A DNA stretch of 45,328 bases from an uncultured Lachnospiraceae bacterium (GCA_947063675.1 CAMSTM010000007.1:1-45328), one strand, 5' to 3'. Numbered from the stretch's first letter, positions 25,103 through 33,202 are shown. Numbers and translations: made by a program. Notes: generated from the sequence alone by a model not told the origin.

Positions 25103-26002
25103 TTAATTTTCATACTCAAACCTGGATAAAAATTTGTTCTGCAAAGCCGTCACAAGCAGCATGACGACAAACATCAGTACGCAGATGGATGCCCCGAAGC
25201 CCAGATTGGATTTTCCGCTTAAGCCGCTTCCAAAGGTGTATCTGTAAAATACCAGATTGGCGAAATCCAGACATCCGTTTACGCCTCCGTTTGCACCGCC
25301 CAAAATGAAAGGCATATCGAAAATTGCCAGAGCCCAGATGGTACTCATGGTGATGATAGAGGCGCAGGAAGGAAGGGATAAGGGCAGGAGGATATAGAGA
25401 AACCTCTGCCATTCATTACACCCGTCAATCCGGCAGGACTCCATGACATCCCGGGAAATATCCATCAGGTTGGAATAAAAAATCATAATACCCGTGCCCG
25501 CCCCCTGCCAGATAATCAGGACAATCATCAGCTTGAACGCTCTGTTCGGGTCTCCGAACCATGCGCTCTGCCATTCTGGATGGTCCATCCACTCAAATAG
25601 TTTGTTGAGGAAGCCAATGTTGGGGTTAAACAACAGAGTCGCAAAAAAGCTTACAATCGTCGAGCTGATAACATAAGGCATAAATATCATAAACTTGATG
25701 TATTTGTGCGCCGGAATCTTGATATACAGCAAATATGCTATCAGATATTGAAAGGGAGTAATGATAAGCCAGACGCAGAGCAGATACTTCAAATTATTTT
25801 TCAGCGCGTTAAACATCGTAGGCGCGATTCGCTCGTTGAAAAACAGCGTCTTGAAATTTTCCAGGCCTACAAATTTCATCGGTCCCAAACCCGACCATTC
25901 AAAAACGCTTAAGTAAAGCACATAAAAAATCGGAAAAATAATAAAAATTGTGTACAGAATAAAGCCGGGGGCGATAAATAAAATATATTTCTTTTTCTTC
26001 AT
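25103..26002 (-). CDS. Carbohydrate ABC transporter permease (MalF-type, CUT1)
   Basis: 299 aa, about six membrane helices. It begins MKKKKYILFIAPGFILYTIF, and the EAA loop reads MESCRIDGCNEWQRFLYILL followed by PLSLPS. An AAAGGA site lies about 8 nt before the ATG at 26002; the frame opens 16 codons earlier with no site. It partners with the MalG-type permease and the lipoprotein binding subunit to import an oligosaccharide or other glycoside. The substrate cannot be read from sequence. Confidence 0.93.
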   Translation of the reverse strand: MKKKKYILFIAPGFILYTIFIIFPIFYVLYLSVFEWSGLGPMKFVGLENFKTLFFNERIAPTMFNALKNNLKYLLCVWLIITPFQYLIAYLLYIKIPAHKYIKFMIFMPYVISSTIVSFFATLLFNPNIGFLNKLFEWMDHPEWQSAWFGDPNRAFKLMIVLIIWQGAGTGIMIFYSNLMDISRDVMESCRIDGCNEWQRFLYILLPLSLPSCASIITMSTIWALAIFDMPFILGGANGGVNGCLDFANLVFYRYTFGSGLSGKSNLGFGASICVLMFVVMLLVTALQNKFLSRFEYEN

Positions 26003-26091
26003 TTTCCCATCCTTTCCGAATATAAATAATAGCCAAGCCGGAAGCTGCATCCGCGCCTGACTATTATCCAGTTAATCTGAAGAACCGAAGG

Positions 26092-27429
26092 TTAATCCAT
26101 TGCCGCGCTGATTTCGTCCGCAAAATCATCTACCGTCATTCCGCCGGTAAATACCTTGGAAAAATCCTCCACCCAGATATTATTGGCTTCGGCGTCTTTG
26201 GAGTGATAATTCAGCACGCTCTGCCAGCTTGTGTAAATGTTTCCCTTACCGCCCTCGGAAATCATTTTTGCAATATCCGTGGAAGCTTCAATTTTATCGG
26301 AAGCGGATACTGCGCCCTGGGACTGTACCCAGATTGTCTGTGCTTCCAGCGTTGCGCAGTAATTTGCAAACGCCAACGCCGCGTCCATATTTTCACTGGC
26401 ACTGTTTACGGAAAAACCGTTGGCGGGCGTTCCCACAAGCCCTGTGGTTCCATCCTCCGCCGGAACTGCAAAAGCGCCGAAATTCAAATCAGGATTATTT
26501 GCGCTGAAGGTAGTGGCTTCCCATGAACCGCCGATTTCCATAGCTGTGTTTCCGGTAGTAAATGCCAGGTACTGAGCGTTTTCGTCTGCCACACCAAGCC
26601 AGTTATCTCCGAAATATCCTTTGTCCGCCCATTCCAGCATTTTGTTTAAGCATCCCTTAACCACATCTCCGGCCGCAGGAACGGAATAATCTGAAAGCCC
26701 TCTGGTGTATTCCGCATCATATCCTGAAAGAATCGGCTCAAAAGCAAATAAAAGTGTCCAGGGGCTGTTGGGGCACAGAGAAATCGGCGTAATCCCGGCT
26801 TCCTTTATTGTGGCAAGGAGCTGCTCGAACTCTGAGAAGGTCTTCGGCACAGACCAACCGTTTTCCTCAAACATATCAATGTTATAATATACTGTACGGG
26901 TATCCATGGTAAGCCATGGCACGGAATAAGACTTCCCGTCAATCGTTGTCAGGCTCATGGCCGCCTCCGGCATTAGAGAATAATCAATCTTATCCGTCAG
27001 GTCCTCGCATACGCCGTTGCTCACAAAATTGCCCATGGTTGCAGTTACGTTGCCGTTTGTCCAGAACAAATCCGGCCCGTCTCCGGACTGCATTGCCGTG
27101 GAAAGAATACTGTCGTAATTATCGTCTTTAATTTCATATTCAACGGTTACATCGGGATACTTCTTCTCAAACCCGGCAATTACGTCCTTTACACATGCTT
27201 CAAAATGATAATCATGCTCCCACACGGTAATCGTCCCTGAAATCTCACCGCTGCCGCTTTCCGCTTCGCCCGATTCCTGCTCAGTCGCCGCTTCCTCTGT
27301 TACCGCCGCTGCCGTATCCTGACCGGAAGTCTGAGACTTATCGTCGCCGCTTCCGCCGCAGGCTGTAACCGACAATGCAAGCGCAAATGTGCCTAAAACA
27401 GCCGTTAATTTTTTTGTGTTCTTTTTCAT
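26092..27429 (-). CDS. Extracellular sugar-binding lipoprotein (CUT1 family)
   Basis: 445 aa. The lipoprotein signal peptide ends at LSVTAC, giving lipidated Cys24, followed by a Ser/Gly/Glu/Thr-rich linker to about residue 65. The solute-binding family 1 fold starts at GTITVWEHDYHFEACVKD, and has FEKKYPDVTVEYE, DGPDLFWTNGN, SVPWLTMDTRTVYYN and FTTGNTAMEIGGSWE. It captures a carbohydrate at the cell surface for the two permeases. The ATG at 27429 has GGAGG 8 nt away. Its promoter lies over a perfect inverted repeat upstream, so it is probably regulated by the adjacent YesN-like regulator or a repressor. Confidence 0.94.
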   Translation of the reverse strand: MKKNTKKLTAVLGTFALALSVTACGGSGDDKSQTSGQDTAAAVTEEAATEQESGEAESGSGEISGTITVWEHDYHFEACVKDVIAGFEKKYPDVTVEYEIKDDNYDSILSTAMQSGDGPDLFWTNGNVTATMGNFVSNGVCEDLTDKIDYSLMPEAAMSLTTIDGKSYSVPWLTMDTRTVYYNIDMFEENGWSVPKTFSEFEQLLATIKEAGITPISLCPNSPWTLLFAFEPILSGYDAEYTRGLSDYSVPAAGDVVKGCLNKMLEWADKGYFGDNWLGVADENAQYLAFTTGNTAMEIGGSWEATTFSANNPDLNFGAFAVPAEDGTTGLVGTPANGFSVNSASENMDAALAFANYCATLEAQTIWVQSQGAVSASDKIEASTDIAKMISEGGKGNIYTSWQSVLNYHSKDAEANNIWVEDFSKVFTGGMTVDDFADEISAAMD

Positions 27430-27458
27430 ACATTGTACCTCCATTTCATTTCCGCTTC

Positions 27459-27490
27459 GGCCCTTCAGGTACAGCTTTATCCGAAGGGCC
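27459..27490. promoter_or_regulatory. Hairpin in the binding-protein leader
   Basis: GGCCCTTC (27459-27466) and GAAGGGCC (27483-27490) are perfectly complementary, with two further inner G-C pairs. In the binding-protein mRNA it would sit about 30 nt before the ATG. On plus it is followed after 7 nt by six T, but no plus-strand gene lies upstream. It may stabilise the leader mRNA. Confidence 0.55.
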
Positions 27491-27520
27491 TGTGCTGTTT
27501 TTTAAAAAGCTTATACATAC

Positions 27521-27560
27521 AATATAAAAGTTTGTTGACGTAAAAACAATCAACAAACTT
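27521..27560 (-). promoter_or_regulatory. Binding-protein promoter overlapped by an 11-bp perfect inverted repeat
   Basis: On minus, TTGTTT (27549-27544), a 17-bp spacer and TATATT (27526-27521) form a promoter about 85 nt before the gene. A perfect inverted repeat, AAGTTTGTTGA (27528-27538) and TCAACAAACTT (27550-27560), has one arm in the spacer and the other just upstream of -35. This is a good operator geometry. Confidence 0.6.
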
Positions 27561-27629
27561 CTCCGTTTTCTTCACAAACCTATTTATTTCTTTTTGATTA
27601 TTCAAAATCTTATCTGTTAATTCCATTTC

Positions 27630-28781
27630 TTATTGCTGTCTGCGATAGTCTGTAATCGTCATGCCCGTTACCTTTTTAAATACCCGGACCATATAATTTT
27701 CATTGGAAAATCCCGTGTTTTCCGCAATTTCAGCCAGCGACAGCGAGTTGTCTTTCAGTTGTTTTTTTACACTTTCCACCTTGCGCTCATTCACGTACTG
27801 CACCAGCGTTTTTCCTGTCCTTGCCTTGAATTTTTTGCAGAAGTTCGGAACGCTCATATTGCTGTTCCCGGCAATATCAGCAAGCGGAAGGCTCTGCTCC
27901 AGATGTTTTTCAATATAATCTATGGCCTGTTCTATCTCGTCGGCCGGTTTTTCCTGATAAAAGAACAGATAACCCGCAGGAGACTGGAAAAACCTGTCTG
28001 CCGCCAGGGAGGCTTCTCTGTACATAACCGGAATTTCCTTTGTATCCGAAAATTCGCGGCTGACGCCCAAAAGTATCCTCTGGCTCATGATGCGTTCAAT
28101 GTCGGTTTTCAGGCGGGCGGCAGCCGCTGTCAGGAAATTCTGCTTTTCTTCCCGGGACAGGCTCTGTTTCATCTGAAAAACAATAAACATATCGCCTTTC
28201 GAGGGAGCGAACAGTGTTCCCATGTCATATCGGGAAAGCAGCTCGTCCAGAAAATGCACAGCCATTGTCCTGTCCATTTCATTTTCCGACTTTTTACCCT
28301 CCGGCGCAGCCTCCCGCCAGAAACGAAGAACTCCGACCCGGTATATCAGGCCGGGATTGTGCGCGGCCACTCCCGGATTCGTCACATGACCGTCTCCGAA
28401 ACGTTTCTTTTCTTTTTTATGATAAATTTTTTTGATTTCCTTTTCCAGAAGCTGCGTGTTTAACTCATGCTTAAGGAGATAACCGTCCGCGTCCAGCATA
28501 AGCGCTTCTCTCGCATAGCTGAAATCATTATGGCAGCTTAGTATCAGAATTCCCATATCCTCGTTATTGGCTTTGACCTCCCGAATCAAATCCATCCCGT
28601 GCATCCCGGACATTTCCAGGTCTGTCAGAAGAATATCCGCCGGTTCATCTTCCAGATACGAGAGCGCCTCCTGCGCATTGTCAAAGGTTTGCGCAACATG
28701 GATATCCTTTACACCGTCAAGAAGCGTCTGTATACCGATTCTGGAAAGCATCTCGTCATCTACAATTACAATTTCTATCAC
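27630..28781 (-). CDS. YesN-like response regulator with AraC-type DNA-binding domain
   Basis: 383 aa. The receiver domain (1-~120) has the acidic pair in IVIVDDE, the phospho-acceptor Asp54 in LLTDLEMSG and Lys in LKHEL. A middle region of about 150 residues has no clear motif. The C-terminal ~100 residues are two AraC-type helix-turn-helix units (LPLADIAGNSNMSVPNFCKKF, then SLAEIAENTGFSNENYMVRVFKKV). It should activate transcription when phosphorylated by the adjacent kinase, 5 nt upstream. The likely target is the neighbouring sugar-uptake promoter. Confidence 0.94.
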   Translation of the reverse strand: MIEIVIVDDEMLSRIGIQTLLDGVKDIHVAQTFDNAQEALSYLEDEPADILLTDLEMSGMHGMDLIREVKANNEDMGILILSCHNDFSYAREALMLDADGYLLKHELNTQLLEKEIKKIYHKKEKKRFGDGHVTNPGVAAHNPGLIYRVGVLRFWREAAPEGKKSENEMDRTMAVHFLDELLSRYDMGTLFAPSKGDMFIVFQMKQSLSREEKQNFLTAAAARLKTDIERIMSQRILLGVSREFSDTKEIPVMYREASLAADRFFQSPAGYLFFYQEKPADEIEQAIDYIEKHLEQSLPLADIAGNSNMSVPNFCKKFKARTGKTLVQYVNERKVESVKKQLKDNSLSLAEIAENTGFSNENYMVRVFKKVTGMTITDYRRQQ

Positions 28782-28786
28782 AATAC

Positions 28787-30505
28787 TTACCTCTCAATCA
28801 GGGGAAGCAGATATTCCACCGTCGTTCCCTTATCCGGCACGCTTAAAATTTCCAGACCATATTCATCTCCGTATTCCAGCTGAATAAGCTGCTCGATATT
28901 CCGAAGGCCGATGTTGGTATGGTTTTCCTGCTTCTCATCGCCGTTCCGCCAGCTCTCCACATCAAAACCGATGCCGTTATCCTCCACCTTAATCCGAAGC
29001 CTGCCATCCTCCCAGATATGCATTCGGATTTGACCATGGCATTTTCCCCTGGCAAATCCGTGGGTAATAGCGTTTTCCACCACCGGCTGCAACAGAAACT
29101 TTCGGATTTTGTACCGCCCGGGCTCTATATCTAAAGTAATATCCATTTCAAAATTCATGAACCGCGCTTTCTGTATCCGGGCATAATTTTCAATCAGCGT
29201 AATTTCCTCCTGCAGACTGTAATCCTCATCCTCGATGCGGGCGGCATTCATCAAAATTCCAACCAAAGCCTCCACCATCTTCTGTATATTATCCTGCTTA
29301 TTAATGACGGCCATCCATTTGATGGTATTAAGTGCATTGTAAATGAAATGAGGCTTAATCTGCGCTGTAAGCGCCTTCATTTCCAGCTCATTTTTTTCTT
29401 TCAGGCTTCTCTCGTTACTCATAACCAGAAGATTAATCTTTTCCGTCATTTTATTAAAATGCTGGCTTAAGCTTTGTATTTCTCCTATGGAAAGCAATTC
29501 CACCTTGGTATTTAAATCACCCTGGGCAAAAATATCCATCTTCTGGCTCATGACAGAAATCGGACGGAAAATATAGTGATTCAGCAAAAACAGCATGGAA
29601 AAAACAAAGGCCAGATAAATCAGGCAGATAAGGACTGTCGCCACGCGCAGCTTTGCTACCGGCTCCAGAATATCCGCAACAGGGCACACACTGACAAAAT
29701 ACAGCTTCGGAGAATTCAGAGCGCAGGAGGCAAAGATTACCTCCTCCCCTTCAAATTTGCAGCTGCCGTATAAGGTCTTTTCTCCCAGTACAAAATTATC
29801 AGCGGAAAACTCCGTGCCGATGTCTTCCCGTCCCATACTGAAAAAAATCCTGCCGTCGCTATCCAGTACATATCGCTCCACTCCTTTTGTGCGGAGCCCG
29901 CTTAAGGGTGTGGAAAAAATATTTTCACTGAGTGCCAGACATAAGGTTCCCACATTCTGGGCATCCGTGCTGTTCAAAGACCGCATCAGAAGATAGCGCT
30001 GGCTCCCGGACTGCCCAAATAAGGCATCCGTCCGAAACCATCTGGGCTTCCCGCCGGAACGGAGGATTTCTTCCTTGTGAGAAGCCACCACCTGCCTGAT
30101 ATCCACACTGTTTGACAGCCCCGCACTGTAAACCTGACTGTTACATACCAGATAGGCCGACAATACGTCGCTGTTGGAAAAGCAGATAGATTCCAGAGCG
30201 CTTATTATCAAATCGTCTTCCGGTTTCTCCGGCAGCACATTGACCGCGCCCCCATAGTATAAATTCATGGTGGCCTCCTCATATTTTTTCATAAGGATTT
30301 TCACCTGTTTTGAGACGGCTACCATGGTATCCGCCATGTTGGAACCGTAATTATCCACTACATTATTGCGGAACACCGTGCTGGCAAGCACCGCAATAGC
30401 CAGAAACGGAATAATGACAAGCACTGCGAACAGTACAAAAAATCTGTACCGGATACCGTATCTTTTAAAAATAGTTTCTGTCTTTTTCTCCAACGTATTC
30501 TCCAT
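28787..30505 (-). CDS. YesM-like sensor histidine kinase
   Basis: 572 aa. Two membrane helices (about 20-45 and 285-309) flank a ~240-residue extracellular sensor region (Cache-like by layout). A HAMP domain follows (about 311-362), then the His_kinase domain with LTAQIKPHFIYNAL and phospho-His386. The ATPase domain has QPVVENAITHGFARG (N box) and VEDNGIGFD (G1). This is the LytS/YesM class, which typically senses extracellular sugars or binding proteins and pairs with YesN regulators. It starts 57 nt after the ruvA stop, with GAGG before the ATG; a weak promoter TTGCTC/TATGTT overlaps the ruvA end. Confidence 0.94.
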   Translation of the reverse strand: MENTLEKKTETIFKRYGIRYRFFVLFAVLVIIPFLAIAVLASTVFRNNVVDNYGSNMADTMVAVSKQVKILMKKYEEATMNLYYGGAVNVLPEKPEDDLIISALESICFSNSDVLSAYLVCNSQVYSAGLSNSVDIRQVVASHKEEILRSGGKPRWFRTDALFGQSGSQRYLLMRSLNSTDAQNVGTLCLALSENIFSTPLSGLRTKGVERYVLDSDGRIFFSMGREDIGTEFSADNFVLGEKTLYGSCKFEGEEVIFASCALNSPKLYFVSVCPVADILEPVAKLRVATVLICLIYLAFVFSMLFLLNHYIFRPISVMSQKMDIFAQGDLNTKVELLSIGEIQSLSQHFNKMTEKINLLVMSNERSLKEKNELEMKALTAQIKPHFIYNALNTIKWMAVINKQDNIQKMVEALVGILMNAARIEDEDYSLQEEITLIENYARIQKARFMNFEMDITLDIEPGRYKIRKFLLQPVVENAITHGFARGKCHGQIRMHIWEDGRLRIKVEDNGIGFDVESWRNGDEKQENHTNIGLRNIEQLIQLEYGDEYGLEILSVPDKGTTVEYLLPLIER

Positions 30506-30562
30506 GAGAAACCTCTTTATGCCGCTTGCGCCCGGTATGCTTTCCGACTTCTTTTAACATAC

Positions 30563-31165
30563 TCAAAACATGTTTTTCAGAGCAAGCTTAAGCAGCGTCT
30601 CCACATCCATATTCTCGTCGGCCGGAACCTTCCTGACCGCCTGCAAAGCGTCCGTTGCGGAATAGCCAAGGGCCGTCAGCGCTTCTACCGCCTCGTTTAC
30701 CGCATGATTATCCTGCCCTGCCGGGGCAGATGCCTGCATCTCCTTATGAATCAGAGTATCTTCAAGGGAAATCTTATCCCGAAGGTCCAAAATCACTCTC
30801 TCCGCCGTCTTTTTCCCTACTCCGGGGGCTTTCGCAATCGCTGCCCCGTCCCCGGACACAATGGCAAACCGAAGCTCGTCCGCGCTCATAACAGAGAGAA
30901 TGGAAAGGCCGCCCTTTGGCCCGATTCCGTTAACCGTAATCAGCTTCTTAAACAGCTCCAGTTCATCCCTTGTCAGAAAGCCAAACAGGTTAAAGGCATC
31001 TTCCCTGACACTGGTATAAGTATAAAGCTTAACCTCCCCGCCGATTCCGGGAAGCAGATTGAAGGTTCCGGCGGAAATTTTAACATTAATTCCCACACCG
31101 CCGATATCCACCACTACATTTTCTTCCGATAAATCTTCTATTTTCCCTTTCACAAAAGCAATCAT
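30563..31165 (-). CDS. ruvA: Holliday junction branch migration protein RuvA
   Basis: 200 aa, full length. RuvA binds the four-way junction and loads RuvB. Domain I (OB fold) reads MIAFVKGKIEDLSEENVVVDIGG, split around the family start; the two helix-hairpin-helix motifs are ITVNGIGPKGGLSILS and IAKAPGVGKKTAERVILDL. The C-terminal ~50 residues form the flexible RuvB-binding domain III (ALTALGYSATDALQAVRKV). Its ATG overlaps the stop of the Gx-transporter gene by 4 nt. No ruvC is seen, fitting the use of RecU. Confidence 0.97.
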   Translation of the reverse strand: MIAFVKGKIEDLSEENVVVDIGGVGINVKISAGTFNLLPGIGGEVKLYTYTSVREDAFNLFGFLTRDELELFKKLITVNGIGPKGGLSILSVMSADELRFAIVSGDGAAIAKAPGVGKKTAERVILDLRDKISLEDTLIHKEMQASAPAGQDNHAVNEAVEALTALGYSATDALQAVRKVPADENMDVETLLKLALKNMF

Positions 31166-31731
31166 TTGCTCTTTCCTTTCGCAAGTATATTTTGAAGATA
31201 AGGCAAAACCAGCGCCGCCGCAATTCCGATTACCAGACCGGTGACAAGCCCGGCAGCTATCAATACCGGCATATAGTAAAGCACACTGTAAGTCTCTACA
31301 ACCATCATGGCAACCAGAAGCTGCCCCATATTATGGGCAATGCCTCCGGCCGCACTGACTGCCGGGACATGGAACCAGTTGCTCTTTTTCAGCAAAATCA
31401 TGACAAGCGCGCTGAAAACGGCTCCTGCCAGAGAGTATAAAATCATAAACAGATTTCCGAACAGAAGTCCGCTTAAAATTGCCTTTGCCACCGTTAAAAA
31501 CAAAGCCCTTTGCCAGCCGAACAGATACAGGCAAAGAACCACCGCAAGATTGGCAAGCCCAAGCTTTACACCCGGCATGCCTGTCTGAAAAGAAACTAAA
31601 AGCTCCACATAGGATAAAATGAGCGCAAAGGCAAGCAAAAGTCCCATATAAGCCGTTTGGCTTTCCAATGGTTTATCAGCAGACGGCAGACGTTCTTTCT
31701 TATTTTTATTAAATTCAGTAGGTGACTGCAT
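31162..31731 (-). CDS. Gx-transporter family membrane protein (HepS1/EetB-like)
   Basis: 189 aa. After a hydrophilic start, residues 27-180 hold five to six helices with the family marks ESQTAYMGLLLAFALILSYVE, then PGVKLGLANLAVVLCLY and AAGGIAHNMGQLLVA. It is often labelled heptaprenyl diphosphate synthase component I, but it is an ECF-like membrane fold. In Listeria a Gx-family protein (EetB) and a NusG-domain-II protein (EetA) act in flavin-based extracellular electron transfer; the same pair occurs here. The ATG at 31731 has GAGGAG upstream and overlaps the upstream gene by 17 nt. Substrate and function are inferred. Confidence 0.85.
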   Translation of the reverse strand: MQSPTEFNKNKKERLPSADKPLESQTAYMGLLLAFALILSYVELLVSFQTGMPGVKLGLANLAVVLCLYLFGWQRALFLTVAKAILSGLLFGNLFMILYSLAGAVFSALVMILLKKSNWFHVPAVSAAGGIAHNMGQLLVAMMVVETYSVLYYMPVLIAAGLVTGLVIGIAAALVLPYLQNILAKGKSK

Positions 31732-32089
31732 CCAGTTTTTGCTCCTCTCCCGACTCGACCTGAACCACAAGCTTATGCGGAAGGCAGATGATGCTTTCTC
31801 CATTGCCGGAAATGCTTCGCTGCTTTACGCAGAGCTGGTCAGGGCAATCCGCGTCGGAAACCGACACCCTTCCGTCTTCAATCAGCAGAAGGTTAAAATG
31901 TTCGTCCTCGTAAGTAATTGCTGTGACAAAATCCTCTGCAAGCGGGTAATCGGCAATCAGATTCCCGTCCTGATAGATACTGACCCTTGCAGGTTCATCT
32001 CTGTAAAAAAATGAAGGAAGCAGCCACAGGAGAAAAGCGGTCAGAAGAATTCCTGATAAAAGTATCAAATCTTTTTTAATCTTATCCAT
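31715..32089 (-). CDS. NusG domain II-containing membrane-anchored protein (EetA-like)
   Basis: 124 aa. One membrane helix (about 8-28) anchors an extracellular NusG domain II, with VSIYQDGNLIADYPL, then SDADCPDQLCVKQRSISG and SIICLPHKLVVQV. The CPDxxCV segment and third Cys near ICLPH are typical of these proteins. It is not the transcription factor NusG. It is first in the unit with the Gx-family protein and ruvA. No ribosome site precedes the ATG, and the promoter's -10 box ends only 6 nt before it, so the message may be leaderless. Confidence 0.87.
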   Translation of the reverse strand: MDKIKKDLILLSGILLTAFLLWLLPSFFYRDEPARVSIYQDGNLIADYPLAEDFVTAITYEDEHFNLLLIEDGRVSVSDADCPDQLCVKQRSISGNGESIICLPHKLVVQVESGEEQKLDAVTY

Positions 32090-32095
32090 GAAAGT

Positions 32096-32124
32096 ATTTT
32101 ATCATATGCGAACATACGTTTCAA
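32096..32124 (-). promoter_or_regulatory. Promoter of the NusG-II / Gx / ruvA unit (leaderless geometry)
   Basis: On minus, TTGAAA (32124-32119), a 17-bp spacer and TAAAAT (32101-32096). Each box is one base from consensus. The ATG starts at 32089, so transcription would begin at or within 1-2 nt of it. Confidence 0.65.
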
Positions 32125-32183
32125 CATAAATATGCTGCGTTTTATCCTGGGACAGAGATATGACCTCTCAGAATCGGAAGCTA

Positions 32184-32235
32184 AAATCGGTTTATGATAT
32201 ACGCTAACCAAATCGGTTTATGATATACGCCAACC
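32184..32235. repeat. Two 26-bp tandem direct repeats upstream of the phosphatase promoter
   Basis: Copies at 32184-32209 and 32210-32235 match at 25 of 26 positions. Each begins AAATCGGTTTATGATATACG and holds GGTT and AACC as inverted half-sites 13 nt apart. The second copy ends 5 nt before the -35 box of the plus-strand promoter. This arrangement suggests protein-binding sites. The remainder of the 277-nt divergent gap (32090-32366) is described in the neighbouring entries. Confidence 0.85.
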
Positions 32236-32240
32236 AGCTC

Positions 32241-32269
32241 TTGAAATTCGCCCTGTTTCGATATACAAT
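32241..32269 (+). promoter_or_regulatory. Promoter of the histidine phosphatase gene
   Basis: TTGAAA (32241-32246), a 17-bp spacer and TACAAT (32264-32269), each one base from consensus. The predicted start is near 32276, about 90 nt before the ATG. Confidence 0.65.
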
Positions 32270-32272
32270 AAG

Positions 32273-32310
32273 TACTGCCTGTGCAAAACCACAGAAAAAG
32301 GCAGGCAGTA
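32273..32310 (+). promoter_or_regulatory. Inverted repeat at the start of the phosphatase leader
   Basis: TACTGCCTG (32273-32281) and CAGGCAGTA (32302-32310) pair perfectly, with TGTG/CACA inside. It lies at the predicted transcription start, with no T run after it, so it is an operator or a 5' stabilising stem and not a terminator. Confidence 0.55.
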
Positions 32311-32366
32311 ATAACATAAATAGTATTCGAGACATTAATACAATTTGACCAGAAAGGAGCTTCTTT

Positions 32367-33152
32367 ATGAAAATCATATTTGTACGTCACGGCGAACCTG
32401 ACTATGCAAAGGACTCTTTGACAGAAAATGGATGGCAGGAAGCGGAATGTCTGGCCGGGCGTATCAGTAAGTGGCAGGTCACCGACTTTTACTGTTCTCC
32501 CTTAGGACGCGCAAAAGATACCGCCGCCCCCACCTTGAAAAAAATGAACCGCGAGGCCGTAACGTTGGATTGGATGCGGGAATTTTCTTATCTGATTGAC
32601 GACCCCATTACCGGAAGGCACGGCGTTCCGTGGGACTTTGTCCCCTCCTATTGGAGCGGAAACCCGCTTATGACAACCGGAACAGACTGGGTAGATGCCG
32701 AAATTATGAAGCAGAATCCAGAGATAAAAAGTCAGTTTCAAAATGTATGCAAAAATCTGGATAAATTTTTAGCTTCCTATGGTTACATAAGAGAACAGAA
32801 TTTTTATTTTGTCCCTGATATGGAAGAACGCTTTATTTCACAGACGGTGGCTCCGGGTAATGTCCGCACCATAGATAAGCTTCCCGACGAGAGTAATGAA
32901 CCTGTAATTGTCATATTCTGCCATCTGGGAATCACCTGTCTGGTTCTCTCCCACCTGCTTAATATTCCATTTCCGCTGCTGACCCACGGATTTTTCCTGC
33001 CTCCGGCAAGTATTACCATCGTTTCCAGTGAAAGAAGATGGGGGAAGGAAGCCTATTTCAGAGTACAGACTATGGGAGATGTTCACCACCTCCTTGCAAA
33101 CAATGAACCGATTTCACCGGCAGGGTCTTTTGCAACGCCTTTTCCGGGATGA
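32367..33152 (+). CDS. Histidine phosphatase (phosphoglycerate mutase-like) family protein
   Basis: 261 aa. The phospho-His motif is IIFVRHGEPDYAKDSLTENG (His at 8). The second Arg lies in YCSPLGRAKDTAAPT, the acid near REFSY and the second His in IVIFCHLGITCLVLSHLL. These four elements define the branch-1 histidine phosphatases. It is longer than cofactor-dependent mutases because of a ~75-residue insert (about 75-150), so it is more likely a phosphatase than a glycolytic mutase. The substrate is unknown. An AAAGGAG site lies 7 nt before the ATG. It is a lone plus-strand gene with an elaborate upstream region. Confidence 0.88.
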   Translation: MKIIFVRHGEPDYAKDSLTENGWQEAECLAGRISKWQVTDFYCSPLGRAKDTAAPTLKKMNREAVTLDWMREFSYLIDDPITGRHGVPWDFVPSYWSGNPLMTTGTDWVDAEIMKQNPEIKSQFQNVCKNLDKFLASYGYIREQNFYFVPDMEERFISQTVAPGNVRTIDKLPDESNEPVIVIFCHLGITCLVLSHLLNIPFPLLTHGFFLPPASITIVSSERRWGKEAYFRVQTMGDVHHLLANNEPISPAGSFATPFPG

Positions 33153-33202
33153 AATTGCGATAATTCTCAGAAGGTATGCAGCAACAGGACAAAATTTTCT
33201 GT

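Noticed and set aside
27633-28463. 276-codon plus-strand frame
   Set aside because: Antisense to the clear response regulator; no family features.
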